Shown in pieces: positions 32,392-46,907 of a stretch of 64,000 bases of DNA. The stretch's first letter is position 1; each line of letters begins with the position of its first letter. The DNA comes from Todiramphus chloris collaris (Eukaryota; Chordata; Aves; Coraciiformes; Alcedinidae). The notes beneath the pieces are model-generated. The model saw only the letters and a program-made list of their open reading frames with translations, had not been told where the DNA came from and did not search any database. The translations under genes and the position numbers were made by a program. Location of the stretch: the NCBI GenBank assembly GCA_025345505.1, contig JANVCC010000130.1, positions 10,440,641 through 10,504,640 on the forward strand, given 5' to 3'.

Positions 32392-33791
32392 CTAATAACA
32401 GCTAAGATGCCATGTTTGATTTTAATTTTTTTTTCCTTCTTCATTCACACAGTAAAAGAAGTTAGACCTGAGCTTCATTGTACTGCACCCTTTAATGTCT
32501 TCTTTTAAGTTGTACTACATGAAACCAAGGAAAGCAGAGAGCAGTTGTGAAGGACGAAGACAATTTCAATGCATTAGCAACAACTTGACACCTTAAATGT
32601 CTCTGCAAAACTGTGCAGCTGTTTGTTGAGGACTTGGGCAAGTGAGTGAGTTACTACAGCTTGAGGAGTTGGTACCATGCCATTTGAGCTGTCATAAACA
32701 ACCAGGTGTGTCCCCTGACCATGCTGCAAACAGGATGGACAGTACATGCGATTCAGCCTCTGTAGCCAAGGTGGAGAGAAAAAAAAAAAAAAAAAGCACA
32801 AAGTTTTGTAGTAATCCAATTCCCTCTTTTTTTTTCTTCTCCGTTCTTTTTTTAATTTCATCTATTAGATGTTTCTAATTTACTGCCCTACTGCTTTTAG
32901 TAGTTACATTTGTCTTAATTTTGCAAGAGTTGAAAACTGCTTTACCTCTGAAGTTTAGTATAATTTCAAAGTTATTAAGAAGCCATAGTTTTATAGAGGG
33001 GCTTTATAACTACTGCTGCTATGAGACATTCAAAATCATTGCCATTAAATGAGATGAAGGAAAAAAAAAGTTTCCTTTTACATTTACTCAGAGGGGGTTT
33101 GGGTTGTTTTTTCACTTCATGTAGTGCATAGTAAGTTGCAGCTTTTCATATAGGCAATCAATTTCCCTGTTGATCTTGTGGGTTTTTGAGCCATCAGCGG
33201 GGGAGAGAAGTGTAGAAGAACATTAATTTAAACCAACCAGAAAGGGGACATTACAAAAGATGGTTATGGTCAAACAGTTGGAAACCTATTTTAAACTTAG
33301 TTTTCTGAAGCTCAATACATTTTCCACTAACAATGTCTCTTAACAAAAGGACATATTAGTATCTCTTTTCATTTATATCTGGGGAAATAGCACAGTTAGA
33401 AATGGCAGTGTTGAAATAATTTATTTCTTTTTAAATTGTAAACTCCCCAGTAATGTTTTTTTCTACACTAGTTTACATTGAAAGAAGAGATTTTTAAAAA
33501 TCACTAGTAACTACCTGTCATTTTAAATAGATGGGGTTTTTCCATGTCAAATTTGAAACCATTAGCAATACATGTTAAAAAAATCAGCCACTTAGGGATT
33601 TATTCAAATAAAAGCAGCTTTTCTCAGACTTGCTGACATATGCTTTGGTATAACGTAGGTTGGTAGACAACATCCTACGCCTTGGCAGGATAAAGCAGAA
33701 ATCATCAGCTTTCTGTTTTCAGCCATGAGCAAAAATGTACACTCATGAACTAACATGCAGAAAAAGAATTAACTACTTTTATTAAAACTAC

Positions 33792-33815
33792 TTTTTTTTT
33801 TTTTTTTTTTTTTTT
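33792..33815. repeat. T24 homopolymer
   Basis: An uninterrupted run of 24 T on the plus strand in intron 5. No adjacent transposon was recognised. Confidence 0.95.
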
Positions 33816-34377
33816 AGGGAACTGTAGGAACTACTGCATCAGAAGACAAATTACTATTAAACAGATATGAGTAAATCAGATTTAAGAGCTTTCAGGTCAC
33901 TAATGAGAAGTGATTTATAAGAACACAGGTAGACTCTATAGCTCAAACTGAGTTCTGCTTTGCCCCTAAAGCAGGAAATTAGATATCTTTACTCTGTAAG
34001 AGAAATACACCCCCATATCCCTTGAGCTGTCAATACCTCATCTTCAAATACAGAATTCCTGTAAAAGATTGTCTTGAGAAGTTTAGGAATGAAAATGTGT
34101 TAAAAGATATGCGCCACCTAATGCTAGACTTTCTGAAAAAAAAAAAAAATGGGTACATTGTTTCAGCAGTGGGATGATATATTTCACGTAAACCCAACAA
34201 TTTACACATCAATGAAACTGTGCACAACGATCTCACAGATCATTATGATCCCTACATTTTAGTCTGGATGTCAGGATAGGTTAAATGGAAATGTAATAGT
34301 ATGGGATGAAAAATAACATAGAAATATAATTTAACTGGTGAATAAAAGTAACAGAGGAAGTACTGTATCAAATGGGG

Positions 34378-34686
34378 ATAAACTTTTTAGCAGGGCCTTT
34401 TGTGTCAAGAAAAGGGGTAATGGCTTTAAATTAAAAAACGGTGGATTTAGAATTGATATAAGGAAGACATTTTTTATACTGAGGGTGACGAAACACTGAC
34501 ACAGGTTGCCCAGAGAGCTGGTAGATGCTCCATCTCTGGAAACATTCAAGGTCAGGTTTGACAGAGTTCTGAGCAACCTATCTAGATCTTTAGATCTCCC
34601 TGCACAGTGCAGGGCAGTTGGACTAGATGACTTTTATAAGGTCCCTTTGAACCCAAAATATACTATGATTCTATTCTATGATTCTA
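34378..34686 (+). mobile_element. CR1 LINE 3' fragment
   Basis: The fragment contains the CR1 3' UTR order: a gene-distal block resembling AAGGAAGACATTTTTTATAC, then AGGTTGCCCAGAGAGCTGGT, GGAAACATTCAAGGTCAGG, a GGACTAGATGAC block and a terminal ATTCTATTCTATGATTCTA. It is sense on the plus strand, so antisense to BICD1, and is diverged by scattered substitutions. Confidence 0.9.
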
Positions 34687-37167
34687 CAAATCTTTAAAGC
34701 TTTTTCTAGCTTTTTTTTTTTTTTCCTAATAGCATTTTCCATAGACAGCATATAAAGAATGAAGCATAAATTGCAAAACCTACTGAAAGTGCCTGGTGGC
34801 TCTCCATGCACCTGACAAGCTTTTGAACACACCCCTTTGTAGGCTGTCAAAGTTCTCCCTTCTGAAAGTCTCCTAAGCGAAGAATGAATGGGCACACGTA
34901 CTCTGCTAGAGAAGCAAATAAAGCGGACAAAAATTTGTTTTAAAGAGGCAAAAATGTGCATTTAAGAAAGGGGAATCAAGCTGGTGAAGCTTCTGTTGGA
35001 AATCTGCAGCCAGGCCAGAAAAGCAGCAGTGCATTACTTTAGTGTGAGGCACAACATGCCCAAGAGGTCCTTGTAAGATGCTTAGGTTACCTACGGCTCA
35101 TCAGTTTGGGAGCTGAATGCTGACTGAAGCCAATTGCTGTCAGACTCCTTGGCTCAGAGGCTGCAATTTCACAATGCAGCTAAGTCAATCTATATTGGCC
35201 AGCTGCCAGCAAAAGAATAATTACCTAGCCTTTCTCCACACCTACCCTTTGCACACCTAGCCATTTTCTTCTATGCTATATTCTTTGGTGAACCTGAAGA
35301 GACACCTGAAACACCCTGAAGCCAGAATGTGTGATGGGAAGTGGGGCTGAGGAGGGAACCTGGGGAACTTGATGTCTTTCAGAGTATCTATGTCACCTCA
35401 GCTGTACCAAGACTGTGCCAAGAGCAATAGTGACAAGATGAACTGAAGCCATAGCTCCATGTTACTCTTCTTCTATCACCAGCTCTAATCTAAATTATTT
35501 CTATTTGTTCCCCCTCTCAGCCAGTCTCCACAATTGTACCCATTGAGCCATATATGTGGGATAATCTAGACATTAAAGGCCTGGGGGAAATGGTGCATTC
35601 AGAGAGTGCTCTGAAAGGAAGGACAGGGCAAATAAAAGTCTGCATCTCCAAGAAGTGGGTGCCAGAGGAAGCAGATGTTCAGGACAATTTTAACAGCTCT
35701 TTTTGAAGCATTTGGTTTTAAGCTGTATTTAACTACAAAACTGTGTCAGGGAAATCTTACTCCACATAAAAATGCAACCTCTCAGCAACACACAAGGAAA
35801 TGGAGAGCACAAGAACAAGATGAAAATGCAGAAAAATGTGTGACTACTCTTCAGTGAAGTAAATAATGCAGTAAGACAGGAGAGGGGCTAATGACACTCC
35901 TGACAGGGGACCAGTCATGCAGAGGAACTGGGCGAACATTCTACCAGCCACTCAGTGAGCCACATGGAGACATAGGATTAATCACTAGCAGTGCATGTAG
36001 CATGTCCTGCCCGGAGGACATTACCTTACAAAAATGACAGGAGGGAGCAGAAAGCTCCAATGCCTGGGCTCCTGCAGAGTGTGAAACACTATTCAGGAAG
36101 AGGCAGCCGGGGCATACCGAGCTCAGCTCCCCCACTCTCCAAAACCCAGCCATGGAGCTGCACAGGCTGAGGTGGGCACACACCTGAGCCCCAAGACCCA
36201 CCAGACCTAATGACATACTTTTCATCCCACTCTTTGTCCTTACCAAAGAGATGTTTGCCCATATCCAGCTGCCTAAAGGTTGCCACCCTAATCCTGAAAT
36301 GCATGAACAAATCTCATTTTCTCTATATATTCACATTCGAAGATGATTTCATATCTCATTTACTTTATATTCATCAGTGTGTGAAACAAATCAAGTAAAG
36401 AAATTATTGCTGAAAAAATATTTAGTTCTACAATGTTAAGTACTTTTAATTTTTTTCCACACAAGAAAGCAGAAAAGTGGTCTGATATTTTATCATAAAA
36501 ATCATACATAGTACTGTATTTTTCCAACCAGACTCAGTGTCTCAGATGAAATTTTACTGTATTCTGTCCATATAACATGAGGTCATCTGTTTATAGATAA
36601 GGTACTGTATGTCTAGGGTTAACAAGTTTCTTATTTAATGAAGGACTTTTATGGGTATCTCCATTAGGGGATCTGAAGACACCATAGTTAATGCCAATAC
36701 AGATGTGAAGGTCTTGCTGACTCAACTCCAAAGCATCTACCTATGAGAACAATTGATCATTTTTTCAGTCAGAACTTCAGGATATTAAATCCCCCCATAG
36801 GCAGCTTTGCTTTCTGTTGTTACTAGAAATCAAAACCACTACTGAGCTGATCCTAGAAGTTATTATATCAATTTGAATTTACTTTACAATTTATGATACT
36901 TGTTAATGTTAAGGCTACTTGGGTGTGCTCCACAGAACTGGTGCTGACACAGTAATTATGGCTATGAGTAAATGAATATGTAAATCAAGACTAAGCAAGC
37001 AAGCAAGCTAGCAAGATATATGTGTGCTGCTATCTTGAGCAATTGATTTAATAATTCATTTTCCCAAGCTTAGGCTTGCAGCTTCTTAGAGCAAATCTTA
37101 CTCTCTTTTTGGTGTTACAGAGTTTTGGATAGTCGGTTTGCAAGTCAGCTTAACAGTAAAATGCTTA

Positions 37168-37428
37168 TTTGAAAATAGGACAAGGGGCAATGGGTGCAAG
37201 CTGGAACATAGGAGGTTCCATGTAAACGTAGGAGAAACTTTTTCATGGTGAGGGTGGCACTGGAACAGGCTGCTCAGGGAGGTTGTGGGGTCTCCTTCTC
37301 TGAAGACACTCAAAACCCACCCGGACATGCTCATGTATGACCTAATCTAGGTGATCCTGCTCTGGCAGGGGGATTGGACTCGATGATCTTTTGGATCCCT
37401 TCCAACTCCTGACATTCTGTGAAAATAC
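37168..37428 (+). mobile_element. CR1 LINE 3' fragment
   Basis: The fragment reads from GGACAAGGGGCAATGGGTGC through GAGGGTGGCACTGGAACAGG, then GGTTGTGGGGTCTCCTTCTC, and ends with the GGGGGATTGGACTCGATGAT and CCTTCCAACTCCTGACATTC blocks. This is a typical CR1 subfamily 3' end, sense on the plus strand and antisense to the host transcript. Confidence 0.92.
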
Positions 37429-39979
37429 TACTAAAGAAAATATGGCTAGAATAAAACGAAGTATCACCAGATATCGACGAATGCTTTAAGCTAGGCAACA
37501 GCCTGTCAGGTTCAAACAGAAATATACTGCTGTTAAAGATTTAAAAGGTGCAGCCACACTGCTGGAGTGCCAGGCCCACCAGGGAGGGACAGAAACAGAG
37601 GCTTCTTCAAGGCTGCCCTGCAGTCAGGTAAGTCACTGTGAAGAGAAGCAAACACAATTCAAGTCTGGAAGCAGAAAGTCCATTTGCTCTTTTTCTCTTC
37701 CACTGAGCCATTTGCTCCTGTGTCCCTGGACAACTGAGGAGGTCAGTGCGCTGCGACAAAGTGTTTTGCCAGGAATACCACAGTTCTCATTTCATCTGAT
37801 GTTGCAATACTTCTGGTGGTCACTAGATAGCTCCCGTGCTTCCCTGGTTAAGGGTGAGACTTCACTACTGAAATAGAGCTGAAATACCAGACCCTGGATC
37901 TGACAGGTGAGGTGCTCTAGGAAGGCCAAGTCTTGCTATTCTTACAGTGCTTTTGGTCATGTTCATCTTGCTTTTCCATATTACTTCAACCAAAAACGCT
38001 TCTCCTAAAGCAGCTTCTGTTTGGAGCACTAATACAGGTGTATTGCCACAAAGCACAAAGAGATGTGATGTGGCCCCACTGGTGGACAGGTCAGGGCATC
38101 CAGCCCTCTGCCAGCTGCAGGCTTCTGCTGCAGCTCTCTTTATTACTTTAAGCACCAGCAGTGTCTTGCTGTGCTACCTAAGGGATGAAAAGACATGGCT
38201 TCATATTAATGTGAGCTTTGTTAGGGCTCTGGGAAAGATTTTAACAAATTCAAATTCTAGCGTCTTGATTCTGGAGCACATGTGAAAAATTGAAGCAGAT
38301 GTCCGCTATAGGTTTATCTAACATGAAACCCACACTCCAGCCTTTTGCTCCTTAAAAATTTTGGAAGGGAAGAACTCAAGGAAAAGAATCTTGACTTGTT
38401 TTTTGAACATGAGATATGCTTTGGGCCCTGGAATATATCCATCATGTGAGGCTGTCAGTACTGCTAGGGCATAATAAAACTCAAAGCCCCTCTCCATACC
38501 TTTAAATTTCTCCTTCCCTTTTGTATCTTTATGTCTTTTAATTTGAAAGTTTAAGGATTCTGATATTTGGTTTGCACAAACAGTGTAAAAAAATTCTATA
38601 CCCAGTAGTACCAATAGCTATGCTGCTATCCAATAAAATGAAAGTTTAGTTAATAGCACCTCCTTAACTCTGCAAATCTATCTCTCCCATTTCATTGAGC
38701 ACGCTTTAGGATGATGCTTTATTTCTAACAGCAATGAAAGAGCAAGACTGAGCTAGAGTCTCTGATAGTATCAAAAAATAAATGATACCTCTATGCTAAC
38801 GGAAAAAAAAAATCTTTAATTTGGAATCTAAATCCATATACCACCATAACATCTTAATTATATTTTAATTACATGGAAAATCCACATATCATTGCTCAGA
38901 GTTATTACTGCTTAGCTAGAGATGGTATTTAATTACCTGAATTAATATTTAACATGTGTTATATCAGAGGGGGGGAAATGCTATAAGACTGAATGTATAT
39001 TGAAATATTGCTGCAATTTAAAAAGCCCCAGTACTCTAGAAATGCAGTTACAGATCCAACAATCAATTAAACTTGAAACTGTAATTTCAGACTACTTGAC
39101 TACTGGGAATTTTAGCACTGAAATCCCATCAGTCATAAGCTAATAGCATCCCAAGCTGTTAACAAGGATTCATGCCCCCGTGTGGTGATCACTACACTGC
39201 TGGTTTTAGAAGGGAAAAGTCCAAGGAAATATGGAATGATGATTCTGCTGCTGCAGCCTCTTGCACTCAGATTTAATTCTGGGCTCAAGGAGATAGACAG
39301 AAGTAAATAAAACTATTTTCATGCTTAAATTTAACTTTTTTTTTTTTTAAGTGTTTGCAGACCTGGAATCTAATGGCTACAAAGGGCTTGGGAGGCTATA
39401 TTATGGAAAAAGAAAATAAATTTGACAGTACTCTTGAAAAACACATCACTCATTGCATGGTCCTCTTTTGGCATATGATACAAAATGCAGTAATTCTCAG
39501 CCTATTTGCATTGGTGAAACATCAACAATAAAGCAGCTGATTTTTTTTTTTTTTTTAAGCTGTGAAAATTTTCAAAATAATAATTTGAAATTTTTTCTTC
39601 TCTTAAAATATAATTTTATAATGGACTCTTTTCAAAATAAAAATTTGCAATTACTGTTCCAGTCAGCTTTATCATGTAGTGAAATTGTCCTTTTTCTTAA
39701 AAAAGTAGAAAACTTTGATTTTATTTCATAAAGGATTAAAAACATGACAATGGCAGGAGAAAATATTTATATGAATGGTGGGTGCTGAGAAAAGCAGAGC
39801 TAAAGAGCTTAAAGAGGAAGCAGGGAGGGAGGGAAGACAGGTCTGCCCTTGCCGTGATTGAGTGAGAGGCTAAATAACCTGTGAGTAAAATCTCTCCTCT
39901 GAAATACTCCTGGGAAAGCTTGTAAGTGACCCGTATAAATAACAGACCTTGCCGACTGACTGCTTTACTAGCATCTTAC

Positions 39980-41074
39980 CTGCTTGTTGGCTTTCAGCAC
40001 TGCTCTCAGGGTTGCGATCTGCTCCCGCTTCGTACTCAGGAGTGATTTCAGTTTCAGTATCTCTTCCATTAAGGCCTCCTTGTCTTTATCGATCATGGGC
40101 GCCAGCTCCCGAGCTGCGGCACGCTGGCGCGACAGCTGCAGCGACCGATCCACAGCCTTCTGCAAGTGCTTGATTTGGTCCCTTATTATGGCATTGAGGT
40201 TGTAGATGTTCATCGGCTCTTTGCGGATGTCACTGGTGTCGGAGACAGGGGAGGAAGGAGGGGCTGTTATGACAGGAGAAACGGTAGGTGTTTTTGTTGG
40301 GCTCTGATCCTTGCCAGGCTCCGTGGCCTCTTTTGTCACCTGCTCAGTTGGGGTCCTGGCTTCTACAGGTGATGCCACCCCCCGCCTAGCAAGGCGTGGG
40401 GAAAGAAGACCTCGAGGGTCATCTGGTCCTTTCAGGCTCCCGCTGCGAGTGACTCTGCTTTGCCTGTAATAGTCCAACATGACCCTGTTTGGTGTCTCGT
40501 TGTTGCACAGGCAGACGTGATGGTAGAGCTGAGCCAGCTCCTCACTAAAAGTCACCAGCTCATCCTGGGCGGTGTTCAGGGTATTGTGGTTTTCATTTGC
40601 TATGCTTGTCATCCTTTGCAATTCCTTTTCCATGTGGACCATTTTTTCCTGGCTTTCCTTTGTTGACTTTTCCAGGCTCGTCACCTGTTCGTCATATGTC
40701 TGAATTCTGCTCTCATACTTGGCCTTCTCTTCAGTGTAGTTTTCCACATACTTATTATATTTCTCCTTTAAGGCTTTGATTTCTGCTTTAAGGTCTATGA
40801 CTTCAGTAACAGCTACTTTGTATTTACATTCTAGGATCTCCAAGCCATTGATGTCCACTTCATAGTCGTGTGCTTCCTCACTGGGATCTCGGCCCTTCTC
40901 ACAGTCAAGCTCAGATTTCAGCTCCTTGTTGCTCTGCAGCCCCCTCATGGCATTGACATGCTCTGTGAGCCTGTGAACTCGCTCATGTTGCTCAGTCAGG
41001 GCTCCCTTGGTGTGCTCCAGCTGTGTCTGAGACTCCTGCAGGTTGGCCAGGAGAATGGCTTTCTCTCTCTCCAC
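39980..41074 (-). CDS. BICD1: BICD1 exon 5 (large central exon)
   Basis: The 1095-bp exon encodes 365 residues, phase 0 at both ends, with acceptor TTGCAG|GTG and donor CAG|GTAAGA. It carries most of the middle of the adaptor. Residues 1 to about 190 are coiled coil (starting VEREKAILLANLQ, including DYEVDINGLEILECKYKVAV and ending near AQLYHHVCLCNNE). A linker of about 90 residues follows, rich in Ser, Pro and Arg, with the conserved DYYRQSRVTRSGSLKG and LLSPRLARRG blocks. From about residue 280 (NIYNLNAIIRDQIKHLQKAV) the C-terminal coiled coil starts. In the family, the middle region has been linked to kinesin-1 binding and the C-terminal coiled coil to cargo (RAB6, RANBP2) and to autoinhibition. 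Many plus-strand open frames over this exon are shadows. Confidence 0.98.
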
Positions 41075-42602
41075 CTGCAACAGAGTCACAGTAAGAAAAC
41101 CAAGGTCTCGTCCTACCCATGCCGAACAACAAACTCTGCAAACACTTTCATCTCTTCCACTCCTCCACACTGCTTATGCAATTTGAGGGCTTCCAAGATA
41201 TTTTAACCATATATGCTTAAACCATAAAATTAAGTCAGAGAGAGACTTCTGTAACTCTCAGAGGGTTATGAACTCCCAGCCTCTGTTATAATCTGCAATA
41301 TCACTAGGTCATGATATTACATGTTGCCCACCAAAAAATTACTCAGTACCCAAGCAGCAAGTGCCTAATTATCTAGAATGATGATATGGGATTTATTAAG
41401 ACATATGTTCTCAGAACATATGAACAGCATCGCTGTCAACTATAAGCCATTCCACTGGTACATACACATTTCTCAATGGAGTTTGAATTTACATTTCACA
41501 TTAATAGCTCTGGCAAATCTTCACAATATTTATTTATAACTTTGGACTGTTACAAACTTTCATTAAGGCCTGATTACTGAATGCAAACAGAGTAAACAAA
41601 TGGCTGTGTACATTTCCACAGATTAAAAACCCCACTGTGTGGAAACATAACACGGGATTGAGCATGCGCAACTCTTGCAACTCCTCACCCCCAGTACTTA
41701 ACTATAAGCAAAATCCATCCTTTTAAGGACAAAGCAGAAAAAGAGGGATTTGTGGTATAAATAACAAACCACTGGTTCTGACCTAGTAAGTTCCTTTCAG
41801 AATATCCACAGAAAAAGATTGGCTATTGAGCAGCAGAAGAGGTCACGGAGGAGGACTCTAGAAGTTTTAATGCACAGCATCTTAAAGCAAGTGAACAAGA
41901 CAATCCTAAAGTTTGATCTGCTTGGGTATTTGCTACTCATGCTAACACCCCTGAAAGACTTCTATTTCAAGCTTTAAGTGTAATGCTCCAACTTTTTTTT
42001 TTTTCCTATGCCTTTGTCCTGTTCTGACTTGTGAATTGGGAAGCAGAGAAAGGCACAAAGAGATGGGAACCTTCTTGCTTTTATGGCTTTTGCAAAGGGA
42101 TCCTGAGCCTACCAGGTTTGCTGCTCTTCCTCTCCCACAGCTGCTGTATCTCAGCCCTGTGTTTACATATGAAGTAAAAACAGCACGCTCCACATTCCCT
42201 TTATGAGCGGTTGAATTCCTAATTCAAAGAATTCAAAGCTGACAAGTCTGAAAAACCCTTTAAAAACCCCTTTCTTTCCCTATCGGTATTTCCCCAGGTA
42301 GTATTTGGAAGAGAGCCAAAGCAGCCTCTGTGAATCTTTCTGAAGGAAAAGAAAGCCCTTTAGAAACCAAGAACGTACTCATTCCACCTCACCAAATATT
42401 CAAAGATGTGCTTCAGACTCCTATTTTTTCATGATGAGGCTTTTGAGCAGTGGCTGCTGCTCAGAAGTATTAAGGCACTGAAGTATATGATGATCCCCTG
42501 GTTTTACAGAGACGTTTTCAAAACATGGCCTCTATTAGAGCCTGCAATCAAATGCTGGCAAAAACTGTGAGAATAAAAGTAGAAGCCATGTTAAAAACAA
42601 CC

Positions 42603-42638
42603 AAAAAAAAAAAAAAAAAAAACAGTAAAAAAAAAAAA
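42603..42638. repeat. Interrupted A tract
   Basis: A run of 20 A, then CAGT, then about 12 A on the plus strand in intron 4. Open frames through it are artefacts of low complexity. Confidence 0.95.
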
Positions 42639-45506
42639 TCAACCTCGTTTTCTTGTGCACAGGTGACTGATGGCTTAACAGGGACAAATTTCATCATTAT
42701 TTTATGATCCAGGAAGAGTCTGTCTCCTTATATATGCAGCACTCCACTGTAGGCACTACATAGTGTGTGCAGAAGAGGACAGCCAAGTACCATGAGTTTA
42801 GTGGTACCTTTCGCCATTTGACAGCATTCCCTCACTGATGCCTCAGTCTGCCAGTCATCCTCCTTACTGCTCACCAAGCCCTCTCTTGTTGAGAAAATGA
42901 AAAACAGGGCAACCTTCCCCTTTGCCAAGAGCATTCTCTTAAAAGTTGACTGCTTTGCGCAGGTATCTTGGTCAGACCTGTTCTGGAAAGCCTCAGAGAG
43001 AAATCCAGCACAAGCTTCTTCACTAGCTTCCCTCTATTTTTTCCATCAGGCAGTCTGCCCCAGGTCTGCTCTCTCCAGAAACTTTCAGCTGAACTCCAGT
43101 TCTTACCACCTGATACAGCAGGTTTAGGTGTCCCTCATCAGGTAATGAAGGTTGGTGAGCTATACATATGCATGCAAAATCTGAGTTTTGGTTAAAGGAC
43201 TGTTTCACCTTACTGTGAGATAATATACTGTATGGATAATAAAGATCCATATGTTACAGACCAAAGGGAGTTTTTAAGGTATATGGGTCCACTGTGAGTG
43301 TGTTCACACCAAAGTAGGCCACTGGATGTAGATCGCACTAGTGTAAAAGAACTTTTAGTCAGAGAGCCTTTCCTTCAGGAAAACAACTCAGTGTTAAAGT
43401 AGCACAGTCTTTCAGTGTCTGCTTAAATTAATCAGACAGAATTGATCCTGCCAGATTACTGATCTCAGCTATCATGCTCCATCATGAAGAAAAACTACGA
43501 GAGTTAATTGGGATCTTTATGTTCGGAATTTCTCTTCTGAACATAAATGTGTTCTGAAAACAAATACTTTGTCCAAACAGAAAGGATTCTTTTCAGAGAA
43601 AACTTGCAACTTTTAAAACCCACAAACCAACTTGGACAGTAGGTAAAATGAAATACATAGAGCTACTAAATTTTACTCATTCTGGTCCAGTAATTGTGGA
43701 TTAAGTTAATCTGCTTTCACTCATAGCTATAAATACATGCTCCTACTTCCAAGTGAAAAAAATCCCAAAGCCCCAACTCAGCCCTGAGCACACGTTCCGC
43801 ATATTGCCTCTGCTGTTTCCAAGTATGGTAATTATATTTCTTGTTCTAGACAATACCATACTCTTATTTCCACCCACAGCAAACTTTAGGGAATTGCAGT
43901 TATTTTTTAATACAGTTGGTGTTTGTTGTTTGTCTTTTTTTTTTTAATTGAAATTAGTATCTGCAATAAGGATCTTTATCTACTTCAAAAGCATCTATAC
44001 CTATTTTATGACGCATCCTTCCCTTCAAAGTTTTCAGTTTGAGATTTCCTTTCCAATTTGCTCTAAAGTTTGCAATTATGGAAACCAATTTTGCCATTGT
44101 AATTTATTGCTTTTTTCTTAATAATATCAGAATATCAGTGAACAATTCTTAGTGGAGACTGGAACAAATTTACAGGAAAAGTTAGCTGAAGAACCCTGAA
44201 TCGCAGCTCTGTTGTATTTGTCAGAGAGTACCAGGCAGCTGGAGAAGAGTGTCAGAAACTGAGCTGCATGACATTTTTTCCACTCATTTTTTAAAGAGAA
44301 CTTCAGCTAAGTTTTTCAGGTATGATGTTGGCCTCAAGAATAGGGAAAGCATCACCATGGAAGACAGACAGGAGTCCTAGGTTTAAATATGAGATAGACA
44401 ATTCCTTCCACTGGACAACAAATACAAAGGAAGAGCTGAAAGCCTTGAGCTTTTCCAAGAAAATCTCAGAATATGAGATTTTTCAGCAAGACATTAGCTA
44501 CCTAGTAGATTTAAAAGATGGAAAGGGAACGCTTACAATTAAATCTCTCCTAGGGACCAACACAGATCATGGAGCAGCAGCATCCTAAAGCTGAAGAAGG
44601 AATCTGCAGAAGTATTTGTCATACTGACTTTTAGTGAAGGCTTCTTTTTGAGATGGGGTGAAAAAAATATTCCACACATGTACAAAATGACAAATCTGAA
44701 GTTTGCTTCTCTCTCAAAAAAAAATGAAAGAGCCTGCTGTCCTATAGCCTCTAAAAATAGTTCCCAAGAGAGGGTCAGTTCCTTCAAGAACTCTGTCATA
44801 ATACAGCCTCTTCAAAGAAAACAAGAGGAACACATACCAAGTACTGAGATATTGCTGAATGAACACTACATGGCAAAGACACCATAGAGAAGAAAAAAAA
44901 ATCCAATTTTACTGAAGAATTATCTTTTGTCATCTGAAATTCAATTAAATCTCACATCTACTAGGATGAAAAATTTTGCAGGAGTCTTTCACATTTAATT
45001 TGTGTGACCCAAGCTGAGCTGAGGCAACTCGACAGAGAAGATAATCACTTTATAAAGAGTACACATCAGCATTTTGCAGTAAGCCTTTTCAGAACCTAAA
45101 GAAATCAGGTTTCCAGCTAGGTCTAGTCTTTCTTTTTAAACTGTAAATCTTTTAACAGGATTAGAATTTTGAGCAATGGTGGCTACTATTGTCATGAGGG
45201 TGCTGCTGGGGCCCAGCACTGAAAAATGTTGTAACCAAAAAGGGTTATATATATTTTATAGGTTCCTTCTAGGGTCCTAAGTATGCAGCTAGTGACTGTC
45301 AGAAGGCTACCCTTTGTTTCAAAGGTGTAAAATGAATTACAATTTTAAGTCAGATACGTTAAAAGCAATTGTAGTATCTTTCAAGTAGAAGTTTGCTGAT
45401 TCATCAAGCTCAATTTTGATAAAATCAAGACAAACCATATCCAAAACAATATTCTTTTCATTTCCAAGCAGTTTTCACTCCAAATTTGTATTGCTGAAAC
45501 TTCACT

Positions 45507-45541
45507 GTAAATTATGATTGAAATTATGATTGAAAATACTG
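45507..45541. repeat. 15-bp tandem duplication
   Basis: AATTATGATTGAAATTATGA and TTGAAAATAC show the unit AAATTATGATTG-A repeated twice in intron 4. Confidence 0.8.
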
Positions 45542-46907
45542 TATTCTAAAACATGAACATTTCAAAGCATTTCTTTTCAAGCTGTGTTTTTTTAATTTTT
45601 AACATTTTTAACATTGTATTGCTGAATGACATCAAAAGCTGCATATAATGTATCTGTGCATATATTATGTACATAAATGTTTCTGTACATAGACATGCAT
45701 ATTCCTATATATACATATACTGTTTACATTTTAATACTGGAAAAGTTTGACAGAATTTTTCACATACATAAAATTATAATTTTCAAGCTTTCTCACTTAA
45801 ATTATATATGTCTTGCTTGAAAGTTGTCTGTGCACAGCACTAGGTGTTATTGGTGTTTGTCATGTTGCATCTCAGATCAAAACTACCCACAGTTGAGTTT
45901 GGCAATGAAGTAAATAAAACAATTAACTCTTCAGCAAATATAGGACAGATGACATAGGGACTTACTGTTCTCTAGCAAGCACTGAAAATTGGGTTTGCTC
46001 TACTTCCAAATCGCCTTTTACATTTTAAGCGGTAAAGGATTTACATTTGCTCTCTTTAGAAAAGGCACTTTTTGGAAGCTGGCAACTGGAAAATGCTGGA
46101 TGTTTACTTGATGGTGCCAAAAACCTTTCAGGCTCTTATGGCGGGAGAAGATGCTCAACAGCTTGGGCAACAGGACCCTTGCTCTGTATGGCACTGTACC
46201 CCTTCTAAGATGATGTCAGCAATGAGGCTGGCAGCCTGATTTTTTATCTGGCTTGCATCCCAGGCTCCTATTCTGGTTATGCCTGGGCTGGGCTTGGATG
46301 ACCAGAGAACAAATGTTCACTGTACGGTGCCCAAGGCACCCCCTGCAGCCTGCGCATCCGCCGAGACTGCCAGCGTGGACAAGGGCACTCACACGCCACA
46401 TGCTCTCCGAGTGCACGGTTATTAAGAGGAGTGCTCCTCTTCTTTTGTCCCCTCTTGACGGTATGCCAAATGTTCTTCAAACTGAATTTAATGGCAGAAA
46501 CTCCCTCTGACTTGCAAAGAAGCATAATCAAATCATTCTCTGTTTTAGTGGGGCTTTTTCCAGATAGCTTTAGTCATAATGAAGAGTACTTTATTCCACT
46601 TGCAGACTCAGGGACATTTACCATCATCAAACCAGGAAGAAAGAATCTATCCATCTGCAGCCACAGCAACTAGCTCCCTTCCTCCTCTTCCTTCTAAACA
46701 TATGCTCAGAATCATACTGACTTTTCACAGACATATACTCTGTTTTCTAGGGGCATTTCTAGCAAAATCTAGATATGAAGGAAGCAGAAGCCTGAGAACA
46801 AGACATATGAGGTCAAGAACATCACCAGGGGAAATCACTGCAAAAACCCGCACCAGGGTCCATAGGTTGTCTGTCTAAACACCGTGTGAGATAAATTCAG
46901 TTCTTAC

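Larger units (their letters stand above)
41075..46907 (-). other. BICD1 intron 4
   Basis: A 5.8-kb intron with donor CAG|GTAAGA and acceptor TTGCAG|GTG. It contains an A-rich tract near 42603-42638, a 15-bp tandem duplication near 45507, and a GC-richer patch near 46200-46440 with no recognisable product. No transposon of known family was seen. Confidence 0.88.

Noticed and set aside
39949-41206. Several plus-strand frames of 60-112 codons over the large BICD1 exon
   Set aside because: They lie opposite a strongly conserved coding exon and are shadows of it.
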